NCBI GenBank assembly: GCA_034008185.1
Contig: CM067081.1
Location: forward strand, 68,500,054-68,564,053
Origin: Gorsachius magnificus
Lineage: Eukaryota; Chordata; Aves; Pelecaniformes; Ardeidae
Reading direction: 5' to 3'
Length of the DNA: 64,000 nucleotides
Below are positions 43,488 through 55,387 of the stretch, piece by piece. The notes under the pieces were generated by a model that saw nothing but the letters and a program-made list of their open reading frames with translations, made no database searches and was not told the origin of the DNA. Made by a program: the position numbers and the translations under genes. Position 1 is the stretch's first letter. Every line of letters begins with the position of its first letter.

Positions 43488-46400
43488 AAAAAAAAAAAAA
43501 AAAAGTTTTAAGCAGGGATAGTGAAAAAAAAAAATTAAAAAAAGTATCCATTAAATGTGCACAGTCAAAAAATTACAACTGCAATTTATACATATATATA
43601 TGAAGCTAATTTCACAAGGTTATACACTGTAGACAGTAATTATCGTACTCTGTCGAGTAAGTGACGCAGTTTTTACCCAAATGTCCGTTATCTATGAACT
43701 GTGTAATTTAAAAAGCCTTTCAAACCTAACTCTGGAGCCAAACAGGCTAAACATAAGATAATGGAATAACAAGTTCATATTTCAAGTTGCAGTTGTGTGA
43801 AAAATATTTTGGTTTTGATTGCCATAAGTTCATGCAAAAACTTAAAATAAAAGCGTCCTTAGCACTGACCAAAGAAGAAAGGAGCAGAGGTGGTGGTGAG
43901 AAGGAAAAAAAGTTTACAAACAGATTGGCTTTTTCTTTTTCTGCTTCTCTTTATCCTTTGCTTCGCGTTCCCGTTTGGCAAGTCGTCGCTTAAATTCATC
44001 GGGCATTTTCTCATAACAGTGTTTGCAGACAGGTTTTAGATCAATTTCAACAAACTTATCCCTTTAGAGTTAAACACAGGAAAAATAAAGGACAGAAAAG
44101 GAGAAGAGTTAAGAAGACTAACTGAAGGGAGACCCGAGCAGGCAGCTGAAAGAGATGTAAATTAAGCGGAGCAAGAGGAAGAAAGATGCGCATACTTTCT
44201 CAGTGCTGCTTGTATGTTTTTCATACCGTAACAGTTACACTATGGGAACATCTACACTTCAAGGATAACTGCTGATATGTTTTGAAGGCATCACACTTAT
44301 CAATGAACTTACTTGAGTGTTAACTTAGTGTTGCAAGTTGAACAAGCAAAACAGTTCACACACCACGCCTTATTCAGAGCAGACACAACTGGGGCGATAG
44401 GAAAAAAAAAGAAATCATTAGCATCACATGGAAAAAAAAACGGGTATTACAAAAAATTTTGAGCTCCCATGTTCATGAGGCATGAAGAACAGCCATTTGA
44501 TTCCTGAATCGAGTACTGAGGACTGCAACAATCACGTGGCAAGGCTAGGAAGGCGCATGCGAGTGTAGTGTAGCAGGACTGTGAAGCATCGATAAAGCTT
44601 GCTCTGAAGGTACGTACAACTCCGTGTTCACCAGCAAGACCAGTTTAACCTATTTGTGCCTCCTGTTGCCTGCTTCCACCTCATCTCGTAGCATGCTGGC
44701 CTTAGGTGACTGTTCTATGAGGCTATGTTTCGAACTTAATCAGGAGATTTTTTTTCAGCTGAAAAGCAGTCCAGCAAGAAGGTGTTCATGTTTTCATTTG
44801 GTTTCATTTCTCAGCTCCTGTTCAGACTGCAGTGCCATCAACCGTAGCACTTGCTCGGCTGAAGAAAATAACGTGAAGCCAGCAATCAGGGACACTGCTG
44901 GTAAATCAGCACTACTAAGGGGAAAAAAAATTACGGACTTGTGGGATAAAACACTTGATCAAGACAAACCTGCGTATAATTTTATTCTTTGCTTCGGAGA
45001 GAAAGTAACTATTTTATCTTTGTTCTGTAACTCAATCTGGTTTCTGTTCTTCCTCCCTTTCAATGTACCTTTCCACTTTTCCCTGCCAAAATTTGCCTCT
45101 CTTCTTAATTTAAGTTACAAGATGCAGGACATAACAGTTTTCTCATAAAATACAGCATTTTGTCAACAACAAACAGAATCAGAGCATTGTCATGCGAAGC
45201 TTCTTATCCTGCACTATGGGGCAAGTACATCCACAGAAGCACAGTTACTCCGCTGCTTGCCAAAATAATACTAGTCAGGTGAAAGTCTTCACTCCCAAGC
45301 AACCTCTGGCATACAGGCAAAGACACCGTCCTGAAAAACTGCTGCCACGGATGTTTGTTTCATCAGAGAGAGAGAGACAGAACAATATTGGATGCTCATC
45401 ATTTGTGACAGCAGTGTCAAATTTGTGTGCAGAAGTCAAAGAAGAAATGTAAAATAATTGAAGACGTACACTGAAAATAAAGAAATTACTGCATTACACT
45501 ATGTTCTGTTCAGAGGCCAAAATATACAATATGGGTGTCAGATTATATGGTGAAAGGTTAGAAACATACACAGAGATGTAGTTATTAGACCAGGCTGAAC
45601 TTATTCATTCACCTCAAGTTCCAGTTCTGCTCATTCTAATAGGATTTTACTGAAGAAGAGGACACTCTTTCCTCCAAAGCATTTTGGATTGTCGTTCTGC
45701 AGGTATAGCCCAGTCCAGAAAATGTGGGGAAAGCACATTTCTGGAATGTAGGTCTCACCCTATAGTTACATGACTACTACTAGTTTATGTCTCTTTTTAC
45801 ACGCTAGAGGCTTCCTCCTACTTTGCTAATGGCTTTGGCTTAGGTGAGGCTAACATTGGTATTATAGTATTTACCTTGGGCAGGGGTAAACAAGCACATA
45901 ATGTTGCATTATTTCAGGTAGAATAATTTGCCCGGTAGTCAAAAAAACCCCTCAAAATCACCACCTCCCCCCCCCCCCCCAAAAAAAAAAACCAAACCAA
46001 CACCCAAACAACAAAAACCCAAACAAACTTAAACCACTTGCTTCCAGTTCTGCTTTTACAGGACACATCTTTCCAAGTATGATCTTTCCTGGTTTTGTGA
46101 CATTATCATCAGCGTAGATTTTCAAAAGACAGGTGCCTGTGATAGGTAAGTATCTCTAGGAACCAAGCTGCCATAATAGGAAAATTTAAAAAATCCCTTA
46201 AAGCATCCACCCATGTCTTTCAATATCTAAATACTCTTTCAAATTTGGTTCACGATCCCTGAATTCATTTGAGGAGATAACTGTGCAATCATTCTCACCC
46301 TTGCACGTGTTCTTTTTTAAAGTTGGTGGGGCAGGAAGCCACTTCTGTGCACCTCACAGCATGCCTGGCCTTTTCATGTCACTAAGGGGTTTCCAGTTGA

Positions 46401-49400
46401 CCACTTCAGCTACTGGGTGGTCTTCTACCATCATGAAATGCTCCACTGTAAGGTTTTCTTACCATTTGGTCTCTGACTAATCAGCTCTAACCTAATTTCT
46501 GATCAAGAGAATGGTTGGTTTTGTTTCTAATGAGTACAATCAAGGATTCAACAGGGGGCTACCTTCCCATTGCTTCCACTTTTAAAGAGAACTTCCATCA
46601 GAAAGGAACATTACGGAAACAGAAAAGTGCTTACCATCTCCTTCGATCACACGGTTGCAATGGAAACAAACATCACCGAATAGCTGAAGACAAAGGAGAA
46701 GTAATGACTTTTTAACATAATGATTTTATTGAGGGTAGCTTCTCAAACTAACAGAATAACTGTATTTCAGCTGATGAGCACAACACCTTTCTTATTCATT
46801 TCAGTAAAATAAAGAGAATGTTGGCAAGTCTGGTTTGGTTTTCCGAGTATGTTTTGCATCATCTCATCACAAAAAGTCTTTACAATATTAAAGATGGAAA
46901 CATTTGTTCATATCTGTTTGATCCTCTGTATATACGATTTCATTTTGTTTGAGTATTTCTCTAATCCTGAACATCTGAAATACAGCAGTCGGTGTCACAC
47001 ACATATCATTGCTAACCAACCAATTTAACATTTGGACTTACATACATGACTAGAAAAAACATACTGCAGTTTCTGGCAGAAACTGTAAGGAAATGTTATT
47101 TTTATTTAAAAAAAAAAAAAAAAAGGAAAAATTCAGGCCAAAAATTATTCATTCTATTTCTAGGCTTAACATTTGTCCACAATGTAACAGTTAAGAAGTT
47201 CCCAAAATTTCATGAGACATCCACTCTACATATAGCTCCTGTCTGGTATATGTACTTGCCCCATCATGGCGGCAACGCTATTACGACTAATGTCATGGCA
47301 TTTATTGTCTACGAGCACGCTAGCAACACTTCAGTCATCTGCCCTTCATCACTGACAAATTAACAATCTGTCTGTAATTAGCAGATGCCTTACAACTCCC
47401 AAATGTAACCCCTAGTCTTGTATTTATACAAGCAAAGAGGTGGACATGACACAACACAGATGGCTTCCAAATAAAAGGGTCTACACATCACGGTGCTGGA
47501 CTACACGATCGCGGGAATCTGGAGAGAGATGGTACCATGGTACGTAACTCCTATATGAATGCAAGTGGTCACTAGGTGGTGTCCTGTGACAAATTTACTC
47601 TTCAGAACCTTAATGAATGAGCTGGGTGGTGCAGCGTATGTTAGCACACAGTCACCTCAGGGGAGCAGCTGTAGGGAAAACCACACTACTCACTAGGGCC
47701 TCGCCACAGCTACTGAGTCGCAAATCTTTGGCTTCTTGGGAAAGATTGGGTGTCGTTAACTGCTCTGATCTCACAGATGTGGAAAAGCTCCTCGTGGAAA
47801 AGTGGAAAAGCTCCTCGTAACAGCTCTACTTAAGGACTGCTAAGCTTAAAGAACAACTCGATACTGATTGTCCTGGCTAGCCTTTGTAAAATCCCTGCAG
47901 TTTTCTTTCTCAGTACCAGACCAATGTATAGAGAAACCTGTATAAATTAACTGCAACAGAACATTTGCTAATTGGCATTATACCTGCAAGTGCCTATAAG
48001 AAAACAAACGAATGTCCATGGGTTTCCATCTCTAGCTAATAAAACCAATTCATGAGTTTACCAATTAACACCGTTTTTAAAAATATGCAACCTTACCTGA
48101 TTGTAGTGGGTTTCACAATACGCCAGGCCTTTTCTCTCATAATGACGATGACCCAGGAATGGCTTTTCACATTTTGCACAAACAAAATGCTACAAAAAAA
48201 ATTACACACATTTTTTTTAACTGCTTGGAAGTAATGGTATTTTTATGGAAAGCAAACCAACCAAGCCCAGCACTGAAAATGATTGAAGTCCACTGAGCTA
48301 GCTGTGCCATCTTGAAAAGCAGAGTTAAAATTTTTTTTCTGTTCCCACATTTAGACCACTAAAATAATGCGCCTTTTAATGACTTTGACATTCCAACCCA
48401 AAAGTTAAAAAAAAAATCAAGCAAAGGGATTCTGATACATTATCAATGAACAGAATGAAGATATTTTTAATAATTTGCACCAACATCACACTCTTGTGAA
48501 GAAAGCATTTGCTGGAGATTTTCAAAACAACAAAAGGAATACACTGTATCTTCCTAAATCTTGTACATGGCCCTGAAACATGAACTCACATAAAATGTTC
48601 TAGAGATATTTAGATGGCAGGTGACTATGGAAGACATAAGGGTATTATGATGCTCAGTAACATTACGGTTGCCATAGAATTTTACTGCCTTTCCACATCC
48701 ACTGTTCTGCACTCTGAAATTTTCTTCTATACGGACCTCACAGTGTCTCCTTTGATTACCGATTTCAGCTTCACAGTCAAAGCTCTCTGTAAGGTGGGAG
48801 ACAGCTCCTATTTCACAGTGGAAGACCAGCCACAGGAAGGTTGAAGATGGGATTAGGAGAAGGCATTTAGTAATTATTGCTACATACCTTGCTAATCCTT
48901 TCATTGAAATTGATCAGCAAAATCCCAGGTAAGTATGTTAATGTTCCTGTTTGGAAAAGACAATGTTATCATCTGACATTTACCTCCACATGCCATTGTT
49001 TGCCCATAGCATTCACCACACGGCCTTCAATCGGTCTTCTGCATGCCCCACAGATGGGGACGCCCATTTTGTCGTGGCAGGGTAAGCAATATAATTCTCC
49101 CTTCAACTCACGAGCGTCAGCAGTAAGTTCCTTCCTGTTCAAAAGTTAATGAATGGAGAGCATGAAGAAAGGCACTAAGCAATGTCAACTCTTGAGAGTT
49201 TCTGAAAAGAAAAAAATAACTTTCAGCATTTGTTTTAGAAATTGTATTTGTATTACAGTAATGCAACAGCAGCAAATATGACATGGTTCAAGACTGATCT
49301 CAGTAAACCGAGCACAGGCTGCTAAGCACAATGCACCAAGTCTCTCTGGAAACAGCTACGGAGCTATTGCCATTCTGCATTCTGGTTATGTAGCACAAAT

Positions 49401-52400
49401 GCGTGTGCGCAAGCTGTAGCCGTGTTTGGTTTATATTCTGCCACTCTTATCACCAGTTTATTTTAGAATTGCTTAACTGTATCTGAAAGTAAAATGCAGT
49501 CTTCTACATCTAGGTACATTTTCCCTGTTGTATAAAACTTCAGAGAAAGAAAACTATGGACCCACATGAGCTAGCTAAGTTTAGTCATTGCCGACTGCAG
49601 AATCTCCTATACTCTACTTTTTAGTAATTTGTGTGGTTAGAATACTGAGAACAGCTAAACTTTCAGCGTGACTGTACTCACTAAAGCTCTCAACTGGTTG
49701 CCAGTGGCACACCACCACATGTCGTTATTCAAATCAGCCTTTGCTGTGGCGCTGAAGTGATAGCTTCCTTTGCACCAGAAATAAACAACTAATTATCTGG
49801 GCGATATCCTACAATGCCAATCTCTGCATCGGTGTAGGACATAAAAATGTGCAGCTTCATGTACTGCGGTTGCTGAAGCTGATGAGGTAGGAGAAAGCTT
49901 CTAAGAAAAAGATAGGCTTTAAAATGCGAACAAAGATTGCATGCCACTCAACTAAAAAGAAATAACATAGGCAAGACAGTAACCCAAGCAGCTCAAGAGG
50001 ACCACTTTTCTTCCTCTCGTAGCAGAATAACAAGCTGTCATTTCACTGCTACAGAAACTGTTGTTGGTATCCAGACTTTGTATTTGGTAAGGTACCACCT
50101 TGTTCCACAGAGCCCAACCTTTCTTTACTCCTCGACAGGTCAGCTGTTGTTTGAACCCAAAGTCCAGCTCCACCATCCCAAAAGCAGTAAGACACATCTG
50201 GCTGCAAGGCACCCAAACCCCACCCCTCTTGCCAGTTGTACAGGACAGGTTTTCGCTTTAAGATGTAAATGGATGAAGCAAATAAACCCAGCATTTTCCT
50301 GTTTTTCTTTGCAGAACTCAAGTTACCCGCAGTTTACACAGTTGAAATGATCAGGGTGATAAGGATCATTTTTGAAGATGAGAGGCTGCTCGTCAATAAT
50401 GGCATGACACTTCTGGCAAATGTACTTTCCCAGGCCCCTGGCTTTTTCCCTGTTATGGCAAGGACGGCAGAGATGTCTGAAACAGCATAAAAAAGAGAGG
50501 TGAGTGCTGGTACCAGGTACTACAGGGCAAAACATAAACAAAAATCTGTTAGAATCTCATTTCAATCAGCCCCTTTTGGAGGGAAAATTGTCTTTAAAAC
50601 AATTTCCTTGTTAGGCAAACCACGTTCAGAAGAGGGAGGGCTATCATTTTATTTTCTGCCACCACAGGGATATAATTTCTTCAGCTCATTTGAGTTTAGG
50701 CTGCACTGAAACACAGAAAATGAAGTTTGTGATACATTCTCACTGCTGAATGTTTTACTCTCAAAAATCTTAAAAAAATTTGACAGGAAGCTGCATAACC
50801 ACACAAGTCCTAATTCTGTAACTATGATATGTGTGGAGCCAATGGCCATAGAATCCACTTGTACAACATTCTTGCCATCACAGCTGGTAAAAATATCCTA
50901 CTCTGTGAAGTGTCCCACTGAACTTAAAGCAATTGTTAATAAATAAGGTGCTAAACTAGACCCAAATTGGAAACCCAAGTTGGAAAAAGAAAGTAAAACT
51001 GATATTAAAAAAATAGAGACAATGCTTCTGTATCTGAATGTTTTCTCTCTTATTACGTATCACAATGGCCCCAAAACATTACCAGGTAGAGAACGTGTTT
51101 GCCGAGAAATCTGGTGTTGAAGTAGGTGAACTGTTAATGTTTTAAGTGTATATTTTAAGATGACCATTCTTAGTTTTGTGATGCAGTCTTAGACCTCTTC
51201 CCCACAAAAGATGCTTCCGTTGCTCCACCTCAGCTGGAAAGCTTCGGGAACCAACACCTCTCAGTGCCCTCTCTCAGTCCATTCTATTCATGATCAGTAA
51301 GGGAAGGAAGGGCAAAGATCTACCTGCCGGCGTTCTTGACAAATCCAATATCGGCCAATACTTGTTGGCAGATATCACAGCAGAAGCACTCTGGATGCCA
51401 GCTATTGTTCATAGCTTTAATAACACGACCAATAATGAACTCACCTGTAAGAAACAACACTGGAATGTGAAAAACCATGCTAGACAAAGTTAAAAGAAAC
51501 TCGCAACCAAATCGCTACAATGATGTCATCATCTTCTTCCTCCCCCCAGACCTGGTAGGATACATTGCTTTCAGTATCACAGTTCTGGTTCTAAACTCTG
51601 GAATTTGGGTTTGATTGGTTTTTTTTTGCTATGGGTCAGAAGAAAACATCCTTGCTGACAGATGATCTTCTGCTCTTTGCGTACAAGCCCTTCTACATGC
51701 ACACTCCACCTTCTTTCTGCAATCATCCTTTTTCAGTCCCTTCCCTGTTCTTACCTATCTGTTCTCAAACTGTTAAGAAATATATGGAATTTTTTATATA
51801 ATATGGATTTCTTGGGTCCTAATCACCTTTCTCCTTCTTTTCCTTTAGAAGATGACGATTTTAACTTGTTGTGTACATAGTAGTGGTTTCTACTCAACTA
51901 GGACCAAGCCTTGAAGGGAGTCTATACTCAAAGGACAACAGAACTGAGCTTCAGTGGCTGCGGACCTCCTGTGAAAAAGCCCTCATGGAGTCAAAATGCA
52001 AAGGCGCCGTGAAGCTACAGAACAGTCAATCCAACACACACAACTTCTGACCTACCAACGAGGAGTCCTGTCCTGCAAGGCATTAGAAAAAATGGTGTGA
52101 GAACTACTGTTTTGCAGGCACGGTGTGGCTGTACTGCACAGGCAGTGGAGCCATGGCCACCACACATGTGATTTAGTCGTTCTCTATGTGGACGCTGTAG
52201 CCAAGGCCCCCGAGCAGTGCCAAGGCTCTGCCTAAAATGCATTGGGAGCTCAGCTTCCCAGTGCTGTGAGAGGTTGTGTCCCGGCTCCAGAGAGCATACA
52301 ACTCAAATAGCTGCTAAGGGGGAGCGATTGGGCAGTAACAAATGCAGATGGTAACATCTACCATGCGACTGTGTGGCACTCCTATAAAGTCATAGCTTTT

Positions 52401-53882
52401 CAAGAAACAAAACTCAACAGACTCCAGAAACATTGGAAATGCTCGAGGCCTGACAACAGCCCCACTGATTTTGGCCGTGCCTACTAAATCCAAGCAGTGG
52501 CAAAGCCCAGCTCTGCAGAGGACCCTGATGAGGTTTTAAGGGAGCTGGTCCTAGAAGGAGCCAGGGCAGGAGCAGTGGGAGCTGGGGAGGAGAAACCCCA
52601 GAGATAGGCAGCATAGCTCCTTCATGCAGCCCCTGGCTGGGTCGAAAGCCGCTTTAGGCTCCTGGGTGCTGAAGAGGAGAAGGACCCAAATTGCTGGAGA
52701 GAGTACAGGTGCTAACAGACAGCAGCAGAAGTCAGCAGTGAGTGGCCAGGCTGGTGCACGGGAAGAGCGGCGCGTGGCATCTCAAGGGGTTAGGTATGAG
52801 GTTTCACCCAGCGCCTTTAGAGGCAAGGAGCAGGGAAGCACAAGAGGAGGCCCCAGCGCAGGGGAGCAGGAAGGGGAGGAAGGAAGGGGGCTGTGGAGTG
52901 ACCGGAGGAGCACAAGGAGCCCTCACATGTGGGAAGTGACTGTCCGGTGGAAGGGACGAGGTGACAAGACTTCCTCATTTGTCACGTATTTCAGGCTTGC
53001 TCAGAAATCGCCACCGACCCCTTTCTTCCTCTTCCCCTGCTTGTTCACATCTGCAGCTTTAGATTGAAAGGTCCATAACATCTGCTTCCCTCTCCCTTGG
53101 CATTCAACCCCTCGCTCTGCACAAGGGAAAGGCCTCACCGATATAAGCTAAAGCCGTAGCACCTTGCCAAGGTGCCACAGAAACGCAAGAGCTTCCAGAC
53201 CAGTTTAAGCAATAGTCAAGTAATGACTTCCCAGCCCTGCCCGAGCACGACGTTGTCACACACAGTGGGACAAAACTTGCAAATGATTACAGCACAGTGG
53301 ACAGGCAAGCATTTACACCAATAGTGGCAAATGTGTCCCCCAGTGTTACATAGGGCTGACATCAGACACCGAAGCCTTAAAGGTTATTTATTTCAAAAAT
53401 ATGAAGGGGGACCAGCTGGTCCATCAGTTGGTTGTAACACTAGATGATACAGACTGTCCCCTCTTCTGTGGAGTAGGAAAGCACGGGTGGGTTACAACAG
53501 TCAAAGCAGATGACAAAGACTTGTCGCGGGCTTTCAGCTGCGTGAGCACAAGCACGCAGATGTATATAACCAGGAGTCATGAATGGTCTGTTCATTTGAA
53601 CACTGGATCAACAGCTAGACTACTCACTCAAATAATGCAAACTTTAGGAAAAGCAGCTCCCCAAATGCTCTGAAATCTAGTTCGTTCTGGAAGTTCAGAT
53701 GCTCAGCTGCACAGGGCCACCTCCCAGAGAAGACATGCAAGGGTTGCACATCTTCCCCCAGTGACGTTCCCATTAGGGATCAGTGTGGAGTGTTTCACGA
53801 CGATGTAAAACTTACCACATTGATGGCAGCAAGGGGCAAAAAGCATTTGAAAATCATGTTCGCAGTACTTCCTTCCTTCAAA
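43388..53882 (-). CDS. LIMS1: LIMS1 (PINCH1), 3' portion of the gene
   Basis: Adaptor of five LIM zinc-binding domains that, in the known ILK-PINCH-parvin complex, links integrin tails to actin at focal adhesions. Exons in the window cover the second half of LIM1 to the C-terminus: 53816-53882, 51324-51444, 50327-50476, 48984-49134, 48097-48190, 46635-46683, 44313-44388, then one of two last exons, 43914-44061 or 43388-about 43487. Translations are near-identical to human PINCH1, with paired C-x2-C and H/C zinc ligands. The exon(s) encoding the N-terminus and first half of LIM1 were not found up to 64000, so the gene continues beyond the window through an intron of at least 10 kb. Two anomalies: a 1-nt insertion in the LIM4 exon and a damaged acceptor on the canonical last exon. 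LIMS2 is an alternative, but the APCCHQC and AETLGRK segments favour LIMS1. Confidence 0.95.
43914..44061 (-). CDS. LIMS1: LIMS1 alternative last exon (PICL C-terminus)
   Basis: Spliced after LTLK it reads [20 protein letters not shown] then [19 protein letters not shown], ending KKKKPICL and TAA. It completes LIM5 with C-x2-C and adds a long basic tail. Acceptor ctaaag and phase fit perfectly. It resembles a longer PINCH1 isoform C-terminus of other vertebrates. Here it is the only last exon with an intact acceptor. Confidence 0.9.
44313..44388 (-). CDS. LIMS1: LIMS1 exon: LIM5 middle
   Basis: [20 protein letters not shown] then TKLTL, ending AA in phase 2 at donor gtaagt. The next exon supplies the last base of the Lys codon, which both candidate last exons can do in principle. 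Confidence 0.96.
45967..45991 (+). repeat. Poly-C/poly-A junction
   Basis: 14 C followed directly by 11 A, then an A/C-rich CAAAC stretch to about 46030. Low-complexity sequence in a LIMS1 intron. Confidence 0.9.
46635..46683 (-). CDS. LIMS1: LIMS1 exon: LIM5 start
   Basis: [16 protein letters not shown] plus one base. Acceptor cttcag, donor GATG|gtaagc. Identical to human as I recall it. Confidence 0.95.
48097..48190 (-). CDS. LIMS1: LIMS1 exon: LIM4, with a 1-nt insertion
   Basis: Expected [20 protein letters not shown] then [11 protein letters not shown], which is 93 nt and phase 0 at both ends. The exon here is 94 nt: the T run after the HFV codons has four T instead of three, so as written the frame hits TGA eight codons in. 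Downstream of that base the correct frame is fully conserved. Most likely a homopolymer sequencing error. Confidence 0.93.
48984..49134 (-). CDS. LIMS1: LIMS1 exon: LIM3 end and LIM4 start
   Basis: [50 protein letters not shown]. Identical to human as I recall it. Acceptor aacag, donor GAG|gtaaat, phase 0. Confidence 0.97.
50327..50476 (-). CDS. LIMS1: LIMS1 exon: LIM2 end and LIM3 start
   Basis: [50 protein letters not shown]. Essentially identical to human. Acceptor tttcag, donor GG|gtaact. Confidence 0.97.
51324..51444 (-). CDS. LIMS1: LIMS1 exon: LIM2
   Basis: [39 protein letters not shown]. The LIM ligands W-H-x2-C and C-x2-C are present. Human has FRCDLC where this reads FCCDIC. Acceptor ttacag, donor AG|gtagat. 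Confidence 0.96.
53816..53882 (-). CDS. LIMS1: LIMS1 exon: end of LIM1
   Basis: 22 codons plus one base, [18 protein letters not shown] then CHQC. Identical to human PINCH1 as I recall it. Acceptor ttgcag, donor TGTG|gtaagt. Confidence 0.96.
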
Positions 53883-54422
53883 CTGCAAAAGGAAAAAAAT
53901 CGGAGCATTAGAGGGATGAGGAGAATGCCCTTAACATAAATGCTGTAACATACCAGTTTGTTTCTAGATGCAATTAAGGCAGTAAAACGCGAGGGGCTGC
54001 ACAAAAAAACAGACGTGCTAGGCATTAAATCCACCCACCTTAATTCAGGTACTAGTTAGCCTGTAGCCTTAATAGCGAACCATCCCTCTAACTACTGAGA
54101 TCGTAAGGCGTTTTCCATCACCCATTTGCACCACAAGAGATGTCTGAATTTTCACAGACTGCAGAAACTCTGATGCAACTGAGCGAATTCTGGGCAGGAA
54201 ATTAGCTAATGAAAACCGTTCCCTGGGGGGGAGCATTTTCCCTGAACCCATTTGATCTCTTCTCCACTCTATTTTTCCTGCAAGAATGACCCAGCATACC
54301 GGAGGACATAAGTACGGGGGGGCGGGGAAGAAGAACACCCAGGGGCAGAAGTCTTTGCAATTTATGGAGCAGTACAGCCGAAACATGAAGGGTAATAAGG
54401 CTTTTCCTTCGTGATGCTTATT

Positions 54423-54500
54423 TCATAGAATCACAGAATCATTCAGGTTGGAAAAGACCTTTCACATCATCGAGTCCAAATGTTAAGGAACAAGGTTCGC
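54423..54500 (-). mobile_element. CR1 LINE, short 3' tail (LIMS1 intron)
   Basis: CATAGAATCACAGAATCATT followed by CAGGTTGGAAAAGACC and CGAGTCCAA on the plus strand is the reverse complement of a CR1 3' end. Only about 80 nt retained; the inner edge is uncertain. Confidence 0.8.
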
Positions 54501-55387
54501 TGCATCAACCAGATGAAATACGGAACCAATCTTAAGGGATTTAGATTTGGATCTGATTTTTCTCACAGCTTAGAGAAGTTCAGCTGCAGTTCAAGCTCGC
54601 ATAGAAAAAAAACGTGGAGAAAAAAAAGTTCTACAGCACTGCATTAGCAACTTAGCTGGAGAATATGTAAAAACATGTAGGCGAGTATGTCCTGAAATGA
54701 AGGGAAATGTTTAGATACCTTCAGGCACATCATTAGTAGACACACATGCCAACTAGCATGTTAAAACCAGACAGACAATATTAGGTATGCTATGAAATGT
54801 TTGAATTTGAAAGTCTCAGTTTAAAACACTGGAAAAGAGGGGATAGGAGGAAACCCCACTCCTTCCTTTTTACTGGGTCTAAGACAAAACAAAGCGAAAG
54901 GCATAAAACACTACCCACAAATTAAGTTTTGGTGCATGGATAGAAAATACAGCAATGTGCTTCAAGATTACTTGTTTTATACTATTAAATTCCAAAGCTC
55001 AAATACAATGTAAGTACAGTAATTGTGCAACACACAGAGCCACCGGCAGGATGGAGATCTAATGAAACACTCTAGAAGTCACCAGATACTTGCGATCAGA
55101 AACTAATTCCTGTGCCCAACCTGAATTGCACCTACGAGGAACAGAAAGACACGTGGTCTACACAGACTCTTCCAGAAGTGTTTTTCCAGTGTAATACTCT
55201 AAGACAGATGACTTTTTTAACTGGAGATTTGGGGGGAGGGTAATTGAGATATAGAGGTCTATTACTGTCTCAAAGAGTAATGGAAATTATTGGTTCATTG
55301 AGAATTGTGCTTGTTTCCTGATAGATAAAACCCCTTTTAAACCGAAAAAAAATCCCAAAGCTTCCTGTTTTGTGTAAACAGGTGGCC

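Noticed and set aside
44624..45148. Plus-strand 174-codon frame in a LIMS1 intron
   Set aside because: No recognisable domain, biased composition, no promoter or splice context; consistent with chance in AT-rich intron.
49937..50350. Plus-strand 137-codon frame upstream of a LIMS1 exon
   Set aside because: Overlaps the antisense of a LIMS1 exon only at its end, has no domain similarity and no splice-compatible context.
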